A stretch of DNA of 64,000 nucleotides from Pisaster brevispinus (GCA_023634235.1 JAMKCF010000001.1:8744758-8808757), one strand, 5' to 3'. Positions 22,507 through 34,304 are shown, counted from the stretch's first letter. Numbers and translations are program-made. Notes: generated by a model from the letters alone, not told the origin.

Positions 22507-23373
22507 CTATATCATCCTTGGATCTCCTTGTTGTTTCAGTATAGTATTGATTACTTCTGGCCATCTCATATCAGCAGCAGAAAATGAACAGAACCATGTT
22601 GGTTTACCAAGTTGTCTAATCATTGCTAGTACATCTTTGTGAGCTGATTGCCAATATGGTGGTGTTCCTCTTATTGGTTTTAAGAACTTGTAACCACTAT
22701 CAGATTTCAAAATGTTTCTCAATTTGTCCTTATCATTCAGCATTGATGCAGTTACCCTCTCTCCAGTTTGTGTTTTTAGAGAACCTTTACGAAGAGCAAT
22801 AGATACACAGCGCAACACTTGTTCAATCTCAGACTTATACTGAACATAGAAAATATAGTCTGTATTTTTAGCAAATCTATTGTCTACATTCATTAATCTA
22901 TTATGAAGATATCTACAAAGTGTTAATCTAATGTCACGTTTATCTTTAAATATTGGACTCCCAATCGGAAATAATGTAGAAAAGCATTTGGCTTCATTTC
23001 CATCTTCCATTAAGACTCTTACTGGATTATTGCCTTTACTTGGAGCTACACAAAATATATCATCAAAATACTGATCTAGAATCTCTTGACCAATATCTGC
23101 TGGTTGCATACAACTATCAAGCTTCACACCACATAATCGTTCCTCATCAGTCATCGCTTCACTATTCTCATCTTCTGTTACATTTTCTGCCTCCTCATTT
23201 ATACTTGTGTCTTCATTTGACACTTCAGGTATAGGATTAACCCAATCATGTTCAATTACAATATCTTTATACCATTTATTATTCTCCTTTAAATAGTGCA
23301 AGGCTTCTTCAACATGTTGTTTATTCACATATTTATACTCATAATAACCTTTGTATGACAATTTGCGTTTCAA
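22507..23373 (-). pseudogene. Helitron-like N-terminal Rep domain
   Basis: 289 residues, starting in the Cys-rich N-terminal domain and continuing into the Helitron-like N domain: EAKCFSTLFPIGSP, LTLCRYLHNRLMNVDNRFAKN, GTPPYWQSAHKDVLAMIRQL and PTWFCSFSAADMRWPEV are hallmark phrases. It ends in a stop where a frameshift is expected; the Rep sense continues at 22482. Confidence 0.9.
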
Positions 23374-23379
23374 CTTGTT

Positions 23380-23941
23380 TTAGATTAGTTCATTTTCTCC
23401 ACTTCTTGGTAATGACTGTACAGATTTTTCAACATTTGCTGGTACACAAACACAGGGTCCCACTATTCCATTCTGACCACCTTTAGGAAGATTAACAATT
23501 TTCATAAATGCTATATTTCTAGCTATTAGATGCTGCTCTAATGTATTCAGTCTTTGTAATACTTCAGGAATTTCTGTCAATGATAAGTTGTTAAGATTTG
23601 CCTCTTCTGGTATTCTGTTCTTAATCAACTTCCTATGACAAGTATAGCAAATCCACAAACATGATCTTACTTCTAACATATCACATTTTTTCTGCATTAC
23701 ATTCATCATTACATTGATGCAAGTATTTCTCTTTATTGTATGCTGATAACTTGTATTTATCCTTGTTACATTTGACTACTTGGTTTTTAAAGAGCAATTT
23801 GCAACAAACAGCACAAATACAACCTGGCCCATGGCTCATTTTGTCTTTGAAATCTTTGATTACATAATATGCTGTTTTTCTTTTTTCTTTCTTTGTAACT
23901 CTTTGCTGTAAAGTGTTATTGATTGTTTTCTGTTTATACAA
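23380..23941 (-). pseudogene. Cys-rich Helitron N-terminal domain (DUF6570-like)
   Basis: Two overlapping frames give GPGCICAVCCKLLFKNQVV, then LWICYTCHRKLIKNRIP (zinc-binding CxxC and CxxC/H pairs), IPEVLQRLNTLEQHLIARNI and LPKGGQNGIVGPCVCVPANV. This arrangement, with a helical middle and GPCVCVP block, is found in front of Rep in many animal Helitrons; its job is unknown. Frames meet near 23690. Confidence 0.8.
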
Positions 23942-23961
23942 GACATTTCCATGATATTCCT

Positions 23962-25020
23962 TTATATTCTATTAATCAACTTATGTTTATATTCTGCACT
24001 TTGATAATATTTCTTTTTAATACTTTCAATTAATGTCTTCTTGTACCTAAAGTTAAGACGATATTTATTTTTGATTCCAACAATTTTGGTATGCCTATAA
24101 CTTACATTACTATAATACCTTGACTTATCAGATGCCCTTTTGCCTATCTTGTAACTGCTATTTTCATTGTACTTAGTTCGTTTGGCATTTGTGATTATGT
24201 CTCTATTCTTGACATATGCCATTCTGTTTGCCTTCAGTTTTCTTTCTCTACAAATAACATTTTCCTGATATTTGGTTCGCATGCTCTTCTTTTTATTTTC
24301 TCTACAATCTGAATCGTTGTGATATTTAGTTTTCAAAACAACCTTCTTTCTTTCTCTACAGTCTGGATCACCTTCATATTTACTTTTCATGTTACTCTTT
24401 TTGGTTTTTCTGTAACTTGGATTATCTTGGTATTTAGTTTTCATTGCACCCTTTTTCCTTTCTCTGCATTCTGGGTTATCTTGGTATTTTGTTTTCATTG
24501 CGCTTTTCTTCCTTTCTCTGGTACTTGTACTTTTATTATATTTTGTTTTCTCAGCAGCAATTTTCTTAAGCTTGTAATCAACATTACAATGATACATCAT
24601 TGTATGCATTGTGTTCTCTTTATCCGATTTCATTTTGCTGCCATCTATACTGCTTGTATATTTTTGAAGAACTGTCTCTTTCTCTCTCTCGTATTTATTA
24701 TATTTCAACCGTTTGTTATCTCTATCTAGTTTCCTTCTCATAGCTGCACTCATTTTTCGCTTATGTTTTCTCCCCTGACCATCATCTTGCATCTGTTCAT
24801 TACATTGGATATATTTATTGGTCTTTAAATTGTCATTAGTTGTCAAACTATCTCCATCCTTATTCTGTATCACTTCTATTTCTTCTCCCTGTTTACTAAT
24901 TACATCGTTTAATATCACGTCATTAGGATTGGTTTCCATTGGTAACATGTGTACTGACAACACAACATCATAGTGTATACCATTTGTATGATTCAGATAG
25001 ATTGCTTCATCTGATGTCAC
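23962..25020 (-). pseudogene. OTU C-terminus followed by Lys-rich 18-residue repeats
   Basis: Starts with AIYLNHTNGIHYDVVLSV, which holds the catalytic His of the OTU fold cut off from the part at 25030-25356. About 100 residues of linker follow, including RKHKRKMSAAMRRKL. After it come around ten imperfect copies of an 18-residue unit of the form CRERKKGAMKTKYQDNPS (54 bp each), strongly basic with regularly placed Tyr and Cys/Tyr-Arg. A nucleic-acid-binding role is plausible but is inference. The last copies run to the stop. Confidence 0.75.
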
Positions 25021-25029
25021 ACTTCCAAT

Positions 25030-25356
25030 TTATGTTACCTTCCCAGAGAATATGTACCATCTACCATTAAATGTATATACATCTGTTTCAAGCATATGTG
25101 CAACAGCCATAATCTCCACTTCAGTTGCCCAGACTCCAGAACAAAACATTCTTTGCCTTTGAACATAGTCCTCAACATTACTGAATTCTTCACGTAAATA
25201 TGAATTGTACTGATTGCCATGTTTCAACAAATGATTCACAGTAGCTAGCCTCAATCTCATATGACTACGTTCACTTCCAGAAATTGCAAATGATATAGCT
25301 CTAAAAAAACAGTTTCCATCACCCTGGATATGTCTTAACTGCTTTGGATGTCCCAT
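25030..25356 (-). pseudogene. OTU-family cysteine protease domain
   Basis: 109 residues: LRHIQGDGNCFFRAISFAIS contains the catalytic Asp-Gly-Asn-Cys motif (C16), followed by MFCSGVWATEVEIMAVAHML and ETDVYTFNGRWYIFSGKV. The His-containing strand continues after a frame break in the next ORF. OTU domains are deubiquitinase-like proteases regularly found in Helentrons; their function in transposition is unknown. Confidence 0.88.
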
Positions 25357-25359
25357 TCT

Positions 25360-25698
25360 TTAACATTCCTCGGATGCTACAATTTGTGAGTACACTCTAT
25401 TAATTCCAACTGATTTGCACAAAGACTGCTTGTGATCATATGACAATGCATTAAACTTCAATACTACTTCTTCAGTTATTACCACCATTTCAATGTCATC
25501 ACTATCTTTAATGTTCACCTCATCATCTTGCAAGCCATCTATAGTAGTTCCAACAAATTGATCATCAGAATCACTGACGTTAACACATACACTCTCTTGA
25601 TTTTGAATATCACTTGAGGTTTCGTTAGCAACATAACTGATTTCTGAATCATTCAACTCAGGTATCTTCTTCCTGTTCAATATCTTCAGCAGCTTCAA
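25360..25698 (-). pseudogene. Acidic linker of the Helentron N-terminal polyprotein
   Basis: 113 residues, rich in Asp, Glu and Ser, no recognised domain. It overlaps the preceding ORF in another frame and ends just before the OTU methionine, so it most likely is the linker between the papain-like and OTU segments. Confidence 0.5.
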
Positions 25699-26474
25699 TG
25701 AAGCAGTTATTTATACCATCACCCTGACAAACAGTCACTCCTGTAATTTCAAATTGTTCATGGTTATTTAAATTCATTGAGTTAGCCAATTCAGTACAAT
25801 ACCTGTGAACATCTTGCCATGTCGGTGCACATTTCATGATACTTGTTCCTTCACTTGTTAGATGGCCACTACAGTTTCTAGAATGAGAATCAAAAATAGA
25901 GTACATACTATTGTGAGAAATTACGCAAAATGTGTTTCCATTGAAACATATGAAACAACCATTATATTTCTGCAATGATTGCTCAAGAGCTCTATCCAGC
26001 TGCATATTAAATTCTGACAAATGACCATCATCTTCAAACATACCACTCACCGACTCATGATAAATCATAGTAAAGCTCTTGTTGAATACAATTAACTAAT
26101 TGGGCAACTCATTGATTAACAAATAATCATTATTCATTGTGGAACTGTTTGATAAATGACCATACAATTCATTACCAGTATTCAGTATCAAATCCATGTC
26201 ATTGCTAGTCCTTTGTTTCAGATCTTTCATATGACTGTACATCATTGCACACAAGCTGTTTGCAACACAGTTTCCCACTATCTACACCAAATTTGGGGTT
26301 ACCTTGATGAAAATGTCCTTGTAGAGCAAAAGTGATGGTGTCTTTAAGTATCACATCTTTCTTCAATTTCTTCTCTTTCAACTTTTCATGAGGAGACACC
26401 GACCTCTTTTCTGTTCTGTGCAGTTTGGAGGAAGGTTGTTGAACACTGTTAACACATTCAAATTCTTTGCTCAT
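25658..26474 (-). pseudogene. Papain-like (possibly C76-type) protease segment
   Basis: Three consecutive open frames (26205-26474, 26096-26278, 25658-26068). The first carries a Lys-rich tract (EKLKEKKLKKD) and QGHFHQGNPKFGVDSGK. The second continues as NCVANSLCAMMYSHMKD; C of NCVANSLC would be the nucleophile, and a one-base slip separates the two. The third has VSGMFEDDGHL, GCFICFNGNTFCVISHN and YSIFDSHSRN, which supplies an Asp/His pair. This Gln-Gly-Asn...Cys...FDSHSRN pattern resembles papain-fold tegument-type and related cysteine proteases. Family assignment is tentative. Confidence 0.55.
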
Positions 26475-26635
26475 AGCACACCCAGTACGCTCTCTTTTCT
26501 TACTAGTGTCTTTTTCAGTCTTTGCTGGTTGTTTTGTTGCTTTACTTCTTAAAAAGTATCCTCCAATTTGTTTCTTTATTGGTACTTTATTCTTTGTCTC
26601 GTTGGATTTATTTGTTTCATTGGAACAGTTAACTT

Positions 26636-26911
26636 CTAATCTATGTGGCTCACAGCTGTGACAATCTGTTCATTCTCTTTGTCAGTAGACATACAAATAT
26701 CACATGCCTGGTTCACTATGTCTTCATTATGGGTACACATTGTAATTTCATACATGTTCACATCTATTGGAATTCCAAAATCACAGTACAAAGAATCACA
26801 GTAATTACTTGCCCTGCACTTACAACATACCCATACACATGATTTATTTCTCAAAATGTCATTTCTATCTAACTCCCATGCATTCAACATGATACCACTT
26901 ACTATATTCAC
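26636..26911 (-). pseudogene. Cys-rich segment of the Helentron N-terminal region
   Basis: 92 residues with SCVWVCCKCRASNYCDSLYC and a later NQACDICMS, a PHD/RING-like spacing of cysteines. Sequence reads on from the previous ORF in another frame. Binding of zinc is likely, function unknown. Confidence 0.55.
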
Positions 26912-27525
26912 ACTGTAGCTTCTAATGATGCGATCATCTTATCACAAAGCCAACAATGTGTTTCATGATCACTTGGGACATGACATCTAATATCCTCACT
27001 TCGTGTTCCTGTATTTCTTATCATACTTTTTGTGTGACATTTGGAATGCTTACATTTTGAGGTTACATTGTCCATTCTGACAAACTGCTTATTATTCAGT
27101 ATATCCCCATATTCATGTCTCATTCCAACATTTGTTCTTTCATGATTATCGATCATTCCGACCTTTACAAGAACATTCAGGCTTCTTCTTGTATGATCAC
27201 AAATTTCTTTTTGTACCTTTTCATGCAATCTTCTGTCTACCTTACTCATACGGAATTCTATAACCTTCCCACCTTTCCTGATGTTATGAGTCTGTCTGAA
27301 TACTTCTCTTCTCAATTTCCTCTTGTACCCTCGGGATATTTTCTTTCTCTTCCACCTTTGAATAACTTCTTCTACACATTCCAACACTTTACCACTTCCA
27401 CAATGCTTTGTCCAGTTATACTTATTAAGCCGCCTTAAACCTTTCGGGTTACTTACTCTTGACAGTCGAGTTATTCTCTTTCCTCTCAGAATACACACTT
27501 TCTTTTTAACTTGATACTGGATCAT
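26908..27525 (-). pseudogene. Basic and zinc-binding segment of the Helentron N-terminal region
   Basis: 206 residues. A strongly basic half (RWKRKKISRGYKRKLRREVF) is followed by DNVTSKCKHSKCHTK and CHVPSDHETHCWLCDKMIA, with Cys and His pairs of zinc-finger type. Not a named domain to me. Confidence 0.55.
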
Positions 27526-27652
27526 CTTCTTGTATTCTTGCTTTGCCTACATCACTTATACCTTTCTTGGCTTCAAAATCTGTTCATAATAGAGTGTCAT
27601 TACTTCAAACTGATCACAACGTATTTCTTTTAGATCATTGTAATATTCATAA

Positions 27653-28268
27653 CTATTTGATTGACTTTGTTGAACATAACTCTCCATATTTCTGCACATT
27701 ATCATTTCCACAACAGATTATCTGTACCTTTACATTTGTACTTCCAAATTTGGTAATCTCTGGACTGTTTTCTCTCAATTCAATATACTGAACACAGTCT
27801 GTTTCATGTTCAGAGAAGTCTCTTTTTTCAGTAGTCTGAAGTTGATCAATTTCATCTACAGAAAAGTCTCTTGTTTCATGTTCTATTGGTAATGTGGCCT
27901 CTGTACAGGTTGCCCCATGCTCAGGGAAATCTCTTGACAATGTACCTTGAACACAGGTTGCCCCATGCTCAGGGAAATCTCTTGACAATGTACCCTGAAC
28001 ACGGGTTGCCCCATGCTCAGGGAAATCTCTTGACAATGTACCTTGAACACAGGTTGCCCCATGCTCAGGGAAATCTCTTGACAATGTACTCTGAACACAG
28101 GTTGCCCCATGCTCAGGGAAATCTCTTGACAATGTACCCTGAACACAGGTTGCCCCATGCTCAGGGAAATCTCTTGACAATGTACCCTGAACACAGGTTG
28201 CCCCATGCTCAGGGAAATCTGTAGCATTCTCTGGCACTGGTCCACTCATCACAGTAGTTATCAATATG
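27653..28268 (-). pseudogene. Helentron first ORF with seven 16-residue repeats
   Basis: A strong acceptor (TATTTTTTTCAG, AG at 28269-28270) precedes the open frame, which likely starts at MSGPVPENATDFPEHGA. Seven copies of DFPEHGATCVQGTLSR (48 bp units, about 27903-28222), the last partly degenerate, are followed by more diverged relatives (RDFSVDEIDQ, RDFSEHETDCVQ). Degenerate copies keep the same frame, which supports it over the other two open frames. Coding sense can be followed beyond the stop to about 27540 (LKEIRCDQFEVMTLYYEQI). No known domain. Confidence 0.55.
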
Positions 28269-28270
28269 CT

Positions 28271-30282
28271 GAAAAAAATAAGGATAAAAATCGTCTCTTT
28301 AATTGATTGAATACTTATAAATGGTTCAGTCAAACTATCCTCAGGTACAATTCTTGGACCTTCCCATTACAATCAGAAAAATATATTTCCAAGATCACCC
28401 ACAAACGATATTTCGAGTAATCCACAGTTTAATGCAATCAATATTTCACTTCTATTCCTCACATTTTCTATACACACCAATATTAACATTTGTACCAACA
28501 GGCAGAATAAACAATACATTCATCCAAATCTCAAAAGTCCAATTCCAATGACTCAAATTCGTGTGTGTACATGTATATTGAATACTGTCTATTGAATGTT
28601 TAGTGCACAACTGTAAACTAAATCTCTACTGCTTATTGCCCTCATTATTTATATAGGCCTATATGACTTGAACATACTACACAAGATTTGCCATGGAGTG
28701 GTCTTTCAGTTGCTCATTAGTCTTTATTCTTTTCTCATGCAAATTATAAAATCAGTATTGTATGAAATATAAACAATTTACATAATTAAACAACTCACGG
28801 AGTGGAAAATGGTCAATAAAAGTTTGTAGCAACAAGCCGAATGGTCTTGTCTATTTCACCTACAAAATACTAGCCCTGGTATAGCCCTGGTTAATGAGTT
28901 GTTGTTATACAGCAAAACCTGCATCTTGTCAGATGAATCTAGATTAACAATGGGTTATTATGAATGGTTGTCCAAACTTTCCTTTCAGAGAAAGCATTTA
29001 CCCACATTTCCATGGATATAACAACCTCTTTCTCAACTTAATTTATTTCTCCCAAGGATTTTGTTTCTTAAGAAAACTAAATTCCCCATTTCATAAATGG
29101 TTTAACTCACATCTCATTGGTAGGAGCCAAAAGACTCATGATGATGCGTAACAACAATAAACCCAACTACAAATCAACAACTGACAAATCCACACAACAA
29201 ATGGGAACAAATTTCAAATGTAGTTAAGGACACCAAGAATATATGAATGGAGTTTCAGCTTCTCAAATCAGGTAAAAAATAAAAAAAACATTAGGTCAAA
29301 ATATGCAGGCCTGGACATGCTAGAATTTCATCTTTGAGAGGGCAAGGCCGTCTTCAATTTGCAAAGGGCACTTCCATAGCAAAATGTCAAAGTCAATGGG
29401 AAGTTTTTGAAGGGGCACCAAAGCCAAGACCAGGGCAACAGAGGCCATGGCCTCCGTGGCCTCCGTGAAATTCCAGGCCTGAATATGTTCGCATTGTAGA
29501 GAAGCTTTATACCTAGGACATAGCACTGACTGACGTCCTACCAGGGCAAACCCTTACCCTACAGTGGCAACTGGCAAGTCCCAATGACTCTTTATATGAG
29601 TATTAACAAGCCACTGCTGTCCCCCTTTCATTCACAGGTCTTATTCTCAAATAGAACAACAAAACATATATTATTATGGTTATGCACCTTGAATATAGAA
29701 AACACCCTAATTCGTTCAGGTTAGCTAGAAAAGATCAAAACTCCGAATTCGTGAGCCGTACTCATGATGTGCTTCAGAGGAGCAACAATGATCATGTTCC
29801 CCCAAATACCAATGGTACTTGCGAGCTGTACTACTATAATTACTTACATGTATGGGACACTAAGCCTACTAGTAATAAGTATTACTATAGACATCACATG
29901 CTCAGAAAAAGCAGACTTCCCCCAAACAAAACGTAGCCCTAGAACAAATATACTAACAATTGACATTCAAGACATACATTTAGGACAATATTTGTGTACA
30001 AACTATGTAAAACATCTTGTGTGCAATTATTTCACTATCACTTGTATTAGTAAAAAAAAAAAAAATGTAACATATCTCACCTATTCATTACTCACAAACA
30101 CTATCCTACGTTAATCGCTAGCTGCTTATGGTGTAGGTGGTATGGCAGCTCTTTCTCTGGCTGTACATACACGTAAATCACGACCCGTCAACGTGGTTGT
30201 GGTGCGCCAGTCTATAACTCATTCAACTTTTCCATTCAACAAAGAGGGCGCTATGACGCAAACTTCGTATGTGGACAGGTAG
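28271..30282. other. Non-coding, no gene recognised
   Basis: AT-rich; could include an intron or 5' region of the Helentron. Short ORFs only. An A homopolymer lies at about 30052-30064. Confidence 0.5.
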
Positions 30283-30757
30283 GGGTGCACCACACTAAAT
30301 AGACTCCCATAGCAAACAATGGTCAATGCTAATATTCAAAACTACTCAACAAATATTTAGAAGTCTCTCAGCCCCTTGAAAATTAAACAGATATATTGTC
30401 AGACAGCTAAACTTCAATTTTTTTTTCTAATTTTGGTAGGTCAGCCGTTTGCAATTTTTGCAAATTACCCTAGAAAAAAACACCCCCGAAAATGTGTTTT
30501 TTCCAAACCAACTCGCTGCCAGTTTCCATGAGGCATTCATGAATAATCGTCAAATAGTACCGACTTTAAAGCCTAAATTTATCAAATCTCCTTAAAAGTT
30601 GAGACACGGAACCCCAGGTTGTGATACATTATTATCATTATACAATCTATTAATTGCATGACCCCCAAAACGTTATTATTCTAAAGATTTGTAGGGCCTA
30701 CAAATTATGGTAATCAGCTTGGCGCATGAATTATGGCCTATTTAGTGTGGTGCACCC
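30283..30757. mobile_element. MITE with perfect 20 bp inverted ends
   Basis: Terminal inverted repeats GGGTGCACCACACTAAATAG (30283-30302) and CTATTTAGTGTGGTGCACCC (30738-30757). 475 bp, non-coding. A second, inverted relative follows directly. Confidence 0.8.
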
Positions 30758-30792
30758 GTAGGTGCCACATACATTAGGCATCTATGTCTGTG

Positions 30793-31250
30793 GTAGGTGC
30801 ACCGTAAGTGCACCACATTAAATACGCCAAATAAAAATTCAACCGCCTAGCTTATTACCATAATTTTTTAGGCCCTCAAAATATTTTAACAACAACGTGT
30901 TGTGGGTCATGCAATTCATAGAATGTGTAATTTACAAATCTATCACAACCTGGAGATTCTGTGATTCAACTTTTCAGGAGATTTGACAAATTTGGGCTTA
31001 AGAGTTGATACTACTTGTGAGTATGATGCGGTAATGCTTCATACAAACTGGCAGCGACTAACTTAACTTGAATTGGGAAAAACACGTTTTCAGGAATATT
31101 TCTCTAGGGTAATTAGCAAAAATTCAAAACGCCTGCCCTGAAAGCATTGAAAAGAATTTTGAAGTGTACTTGTCTAACAATATATCTGATCTGATTAAGT
31201 TTCAAGACGCTGACAGACTTCTAAATTATTTTTGAGGTCAACTTCAATTA
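30793..31250. mobile_element. Second MITE copy, inverted relative to the first
   Basis: Starts with GGTGCACCGTAAGTGCACCACATTAAAT and matches the reverse complement of 30283-30757 with divergence (CTAGGGTAATT, ACAATATATCTG and GACAGACTTCTAAAT are shared). Its outer end is not recognisable, perhaps lost at the C15 tract at 31264-31278. Together the pair makes a fold-back of about 1 kb. Confidence 0.7.
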
Positions 31251-31259
31251 TTTCCTAAA

Positions 31260-34082
31260 ACCGCCCCCCCCCCCCCCTCAAAGCTAGACAGGTTTTAGAA
31301 GGGGTGTCAATCAACAGGGGTCGTCAATTTGGTCAGGAGGGGTGGTGGAAAAATTGCATGCACAAAATCCTATCTCTGTGTGGGCGTGGTGTGAGTGAGT
31401 CACCGCTTGGTGACAAGGCATGGTTGTTGTGTCTGATCCTTGCTCTATGGTTTACCGGTTCAATGGGCTTGAAGGTATTCCTTGACATGTAAGCAACACA
31501 ATTAGCTAAAGAAATCATTGAGAAAAGGCATAACAAACCCTCTTAACCTATCAATTACGCCGGCCAAACATCTGTGACAGTAAACTGTAGCAATGTTAGG
31601 ACCAAACAGGTGCCTCGTTGCCAGGTTAAAGCACAAAACTTAAACCACACAACCCCCAAGCTGTTATGTCACAATTACACATAATCTATTAATTTTGTGA
31701 CCTCCAAAATATTCATTCAAAAGTACCAGCCAATCACATGATGATAATCACTTGGTGTATAAATTTCCCACCCCTCGAAAAAAACATAAATCAACATCCT
31801 GTCAAATTAAGAAATTTACCTCACACCTTACTAACAAAATTTAAAACATACACACCAATCATGTTAGACTTTCATATATATTATCAGTTTCAAATCATAA
31901 ATACAATTTTTACCTTCTATTTCACAATAATGATAGAATCATTTGTTAGAATTTCACAATTATCATGAACAATATTTAACATTAGCACATACACTCCCAA
32001 TCATTATAATCCAAACTTTTTCATATTAAAAGTGTCGTAATCACCATTATCTTTATAAAAATAAACCAATCAACCTTTCATCATCCACTTACTTCAGTGT
32101 TGTATTTTTTTCACAATGGTTATCTACATCAGATACCTTCAACAATTCCATGCAAATTAAAACCAAATCTTATTCCAATAATTAATAATCCAACTTTAAT
32201 CAAACTCCAAATTACTTAATCACCATCATTTGAGTAGAAATACATTAACCAATACCTGTTATCATCATCCACTAACTTTAATCACAATGATTTAACCCAA
32301 CGTCACTTTATAAGTATTGCTCATGGTTACATCCTTCTCATAGTCATCATCTTTATAAAAAACTTGGTAACAAAGAAATCTGTCTGTGTATATAAAACAT
32401 TATTTCAAACTTGAATTATACTTATTTTCACAATTTCAAAAACCATAGAAGCTTTCAAATCATAGACATCTTCACAAAATTACACTCAGGAATCAACATA
32501 ACATGAACAAAACAACTCTCTCAAAAACCTATACCTTAATCCATACTTTCTATTCCTAAAATTTAACCTAAGTTTACTCCTTTACTGTTGTCTTGCAGCT
32601 GCTTCAATAAAGAAATAAAACATTGCTTTCGTCTGACTATCAAATTTCACTGGGAGAAGAATCTATTTATTTGAACTGGAATTTCTAAAAATCAAAGAAT
32701 ATCATTTCCATACAATCATTAAATATTTCAATCAGTATGAGTTCGCTCTCAGTCATTGACAAATATTTGTATCCCTTGAAAAAAGCCAACACAAATAGGA
32801 ACAACTTCTGCTTTTTGACTACTAAATTAACCATTGATCTTGCATAAATTGTATTCATCAAAACACCATCCACCCATAATTAAATTATTTACTCAAAACA
32901 CATATAACATTCATTGTGCTTGCCAAGACCCTGTGACTTCTACATACTAAATCTAAAAGTTATATTATCTTGGGACATTAGTATTGTCAAGACCAGTTTT
33001 TTATTTCTTCAATGAAACAATTTTACAAGACAATGATCTTTCTATATTTCTAGTAAACTTCATAACAAAACATTCTCTTGTGCAAAAAACATGTACTTCA
33101 TTTTTTTCCATTGCAAAATTTCAACCAAATGTAACTGTAACGCTCAATTTCCTAATACACTGTAATGAATTACTTATATAACTTCACATTTGTTATATTT
33201 TGATTATTGTTTATCAACCATTTATAGCATTTGTTTTCAACTCAGATGTGTGTAAAGCTACAACCTTATAACCTTATATGTTAGCCATTAATATCAAACA
33301 AAAACAAAAACAACAATCTTTCACATATTCAGTTTGTACCCGAGACTTCCCCAGTTATCAATGATTAAATACAAACTCTTCCTACAAACACAAAGCAGAC
33401 ATTACACAAATAAAAAAACAAGTGTCCTTTTCTTTGTTTACAGTCAGACACCAGACACTATCCAGGCCTGTCCTGGGATAATGATTGACACTTGAGATCC
33501 AGCTACATCTTATCTTAATCTTCTCCAGTTTGTTATACATTGTTTCAATTTCTAATAACACTTGCTTCACTCAAAAGACAAGCCGCGCACACGGTGTCTC
33601 TGTGGTTTCATGACCTGGTTATGTGACCCATAGGAACTAGACATCTGGACAAGTCCTTAAATGTTTGTACTCTCCTATCAATTTTTTGTTATACAAACAA
33701 TGACATAAAATTTCAATCTCATGTTTTCATTGAAGAAATAGTTCCCTATGATCAACTACTCATTATTACTAGTACCCATGTAAATTCACTATCCATTTTG
33801 GACACAAATTTTAATATTGAGTGTATCTGTGAGTGGTACACATAAATTTTAAAACAATGTAACATCTAACTGTTCACTTTCACAATACAATTAGGTAAAA
33901 CTCCAGATTATTCAAACCTATTTTCCTCCAATACCACAAATTAAAACCAGACAATAATTGGCATACATCTCTTATGGCTACTTTTACGACCATATGCCAT
34001 TCCCACATTTAATGTTATCCATCACCCTCAATCTAAAACATGATATAAATGGCACCTTCTCATTTAAAATTAGCAACAATTA
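31260..34082. other. Non-coding AT-rich region, possibly intronic
   Basis: Contains a C homopolymer at 31264-31278 and long AT-rich sequence. It lies downstream of the two OB-fold exons on the same strand and may hold later exons, none of which I could define with confidence. Confidence 0.45.
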
Positions 34083-34088
34083 ACATAC

Positions 34089-34304
34089 CTTCAAACTACT
34101 CATTATTGTAGATGACAGAAACACCTCTTGGTCCCACTCACTGGTAACTACATAAGTCACTTCCACAAAATCCCCTACATTCACAGCAGAGTGAGCCACA
34201 TCACGCCACAGGGCAAGTCTACATGTCGCTGACTTCTCCTTGATGGATACATTCTTCACTTCAATCTCATTACCTCGAGATTGAACAGTTTTGATCATTT
34301 CTTC
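34089..34304 (-). CDS. OB-fold gene, exon 3
   Basis: Bounded by an acceptor (TTTTTGTGTACAG, AG at 34305-34306) and a donor (GTATGT starting at 34088). 72 codons, phase 0 at both ends: a loop (RGNEIEVKNVS) then ATCRLALWRDVAHSAVNVGD, FVEVTYVVTSEWDQEVFLSS. Alternating strands with a central Trp and a V-x-V-G-D-x-V-E-V block are typical of an OB fold, as in RPA70-like ssDNA-binding proteins. Joins directly in phase to the exon at 35816-36094. The gene continues downstream (GTATGT donor), so this is not the last exon. Confidence 0.7.

Larger units (their letters stand above)
15477..28268 (-). mobile_element. Helentron-type Helitron (OTU, Rep, helicase, endonuclease), decayed and split by piggyBac
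   Basis: Minus-strand coding series from about 28268 to 15477, not counting the piggyBac at 15863-19101. In order: repeat-rich N-terminal ORF, zinc-binding segments, a papain-like segment, an OTU protease, a Lys-rich 18-residue repeat region, a Cys-rich Helitron N-terminal domain, Rep with HUH and YxxxY motifs, a PIF1-type helicase and a C-terminal AP-like endonuclease. The OTU plus C-terminal endonuclease combination is the hallmark of Helentrons (HLE2), as opposed to canonical Helitrons. Nearly every domain boundary has a one-base frameshift. Element termini were not identified. Confidence 0.85.

Noticed and set aside
24319..24729. 136-codon plus-strand ORF rich in Phe and Leu
   Set aside because: Antisense of the Lys-rich repeats of the Helentron; hydrophobic character is an artefact of reading AAA/AAG codons backwards.
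27871..28245. Open frames on both strands across the 48 bp repeat (for example 27883-28245 minus, 27871-28224 plus)
   Set aside because: A 48 bp repeat keeps all frames open. Only the frame of DFPEHGATCVQ is continued by diverged repeats and further coding sense.
33382..33570. Possible further exon of the OB-fold gene
   Set aside because: No convincing splice pair and the sequence does not look like an OB fold.
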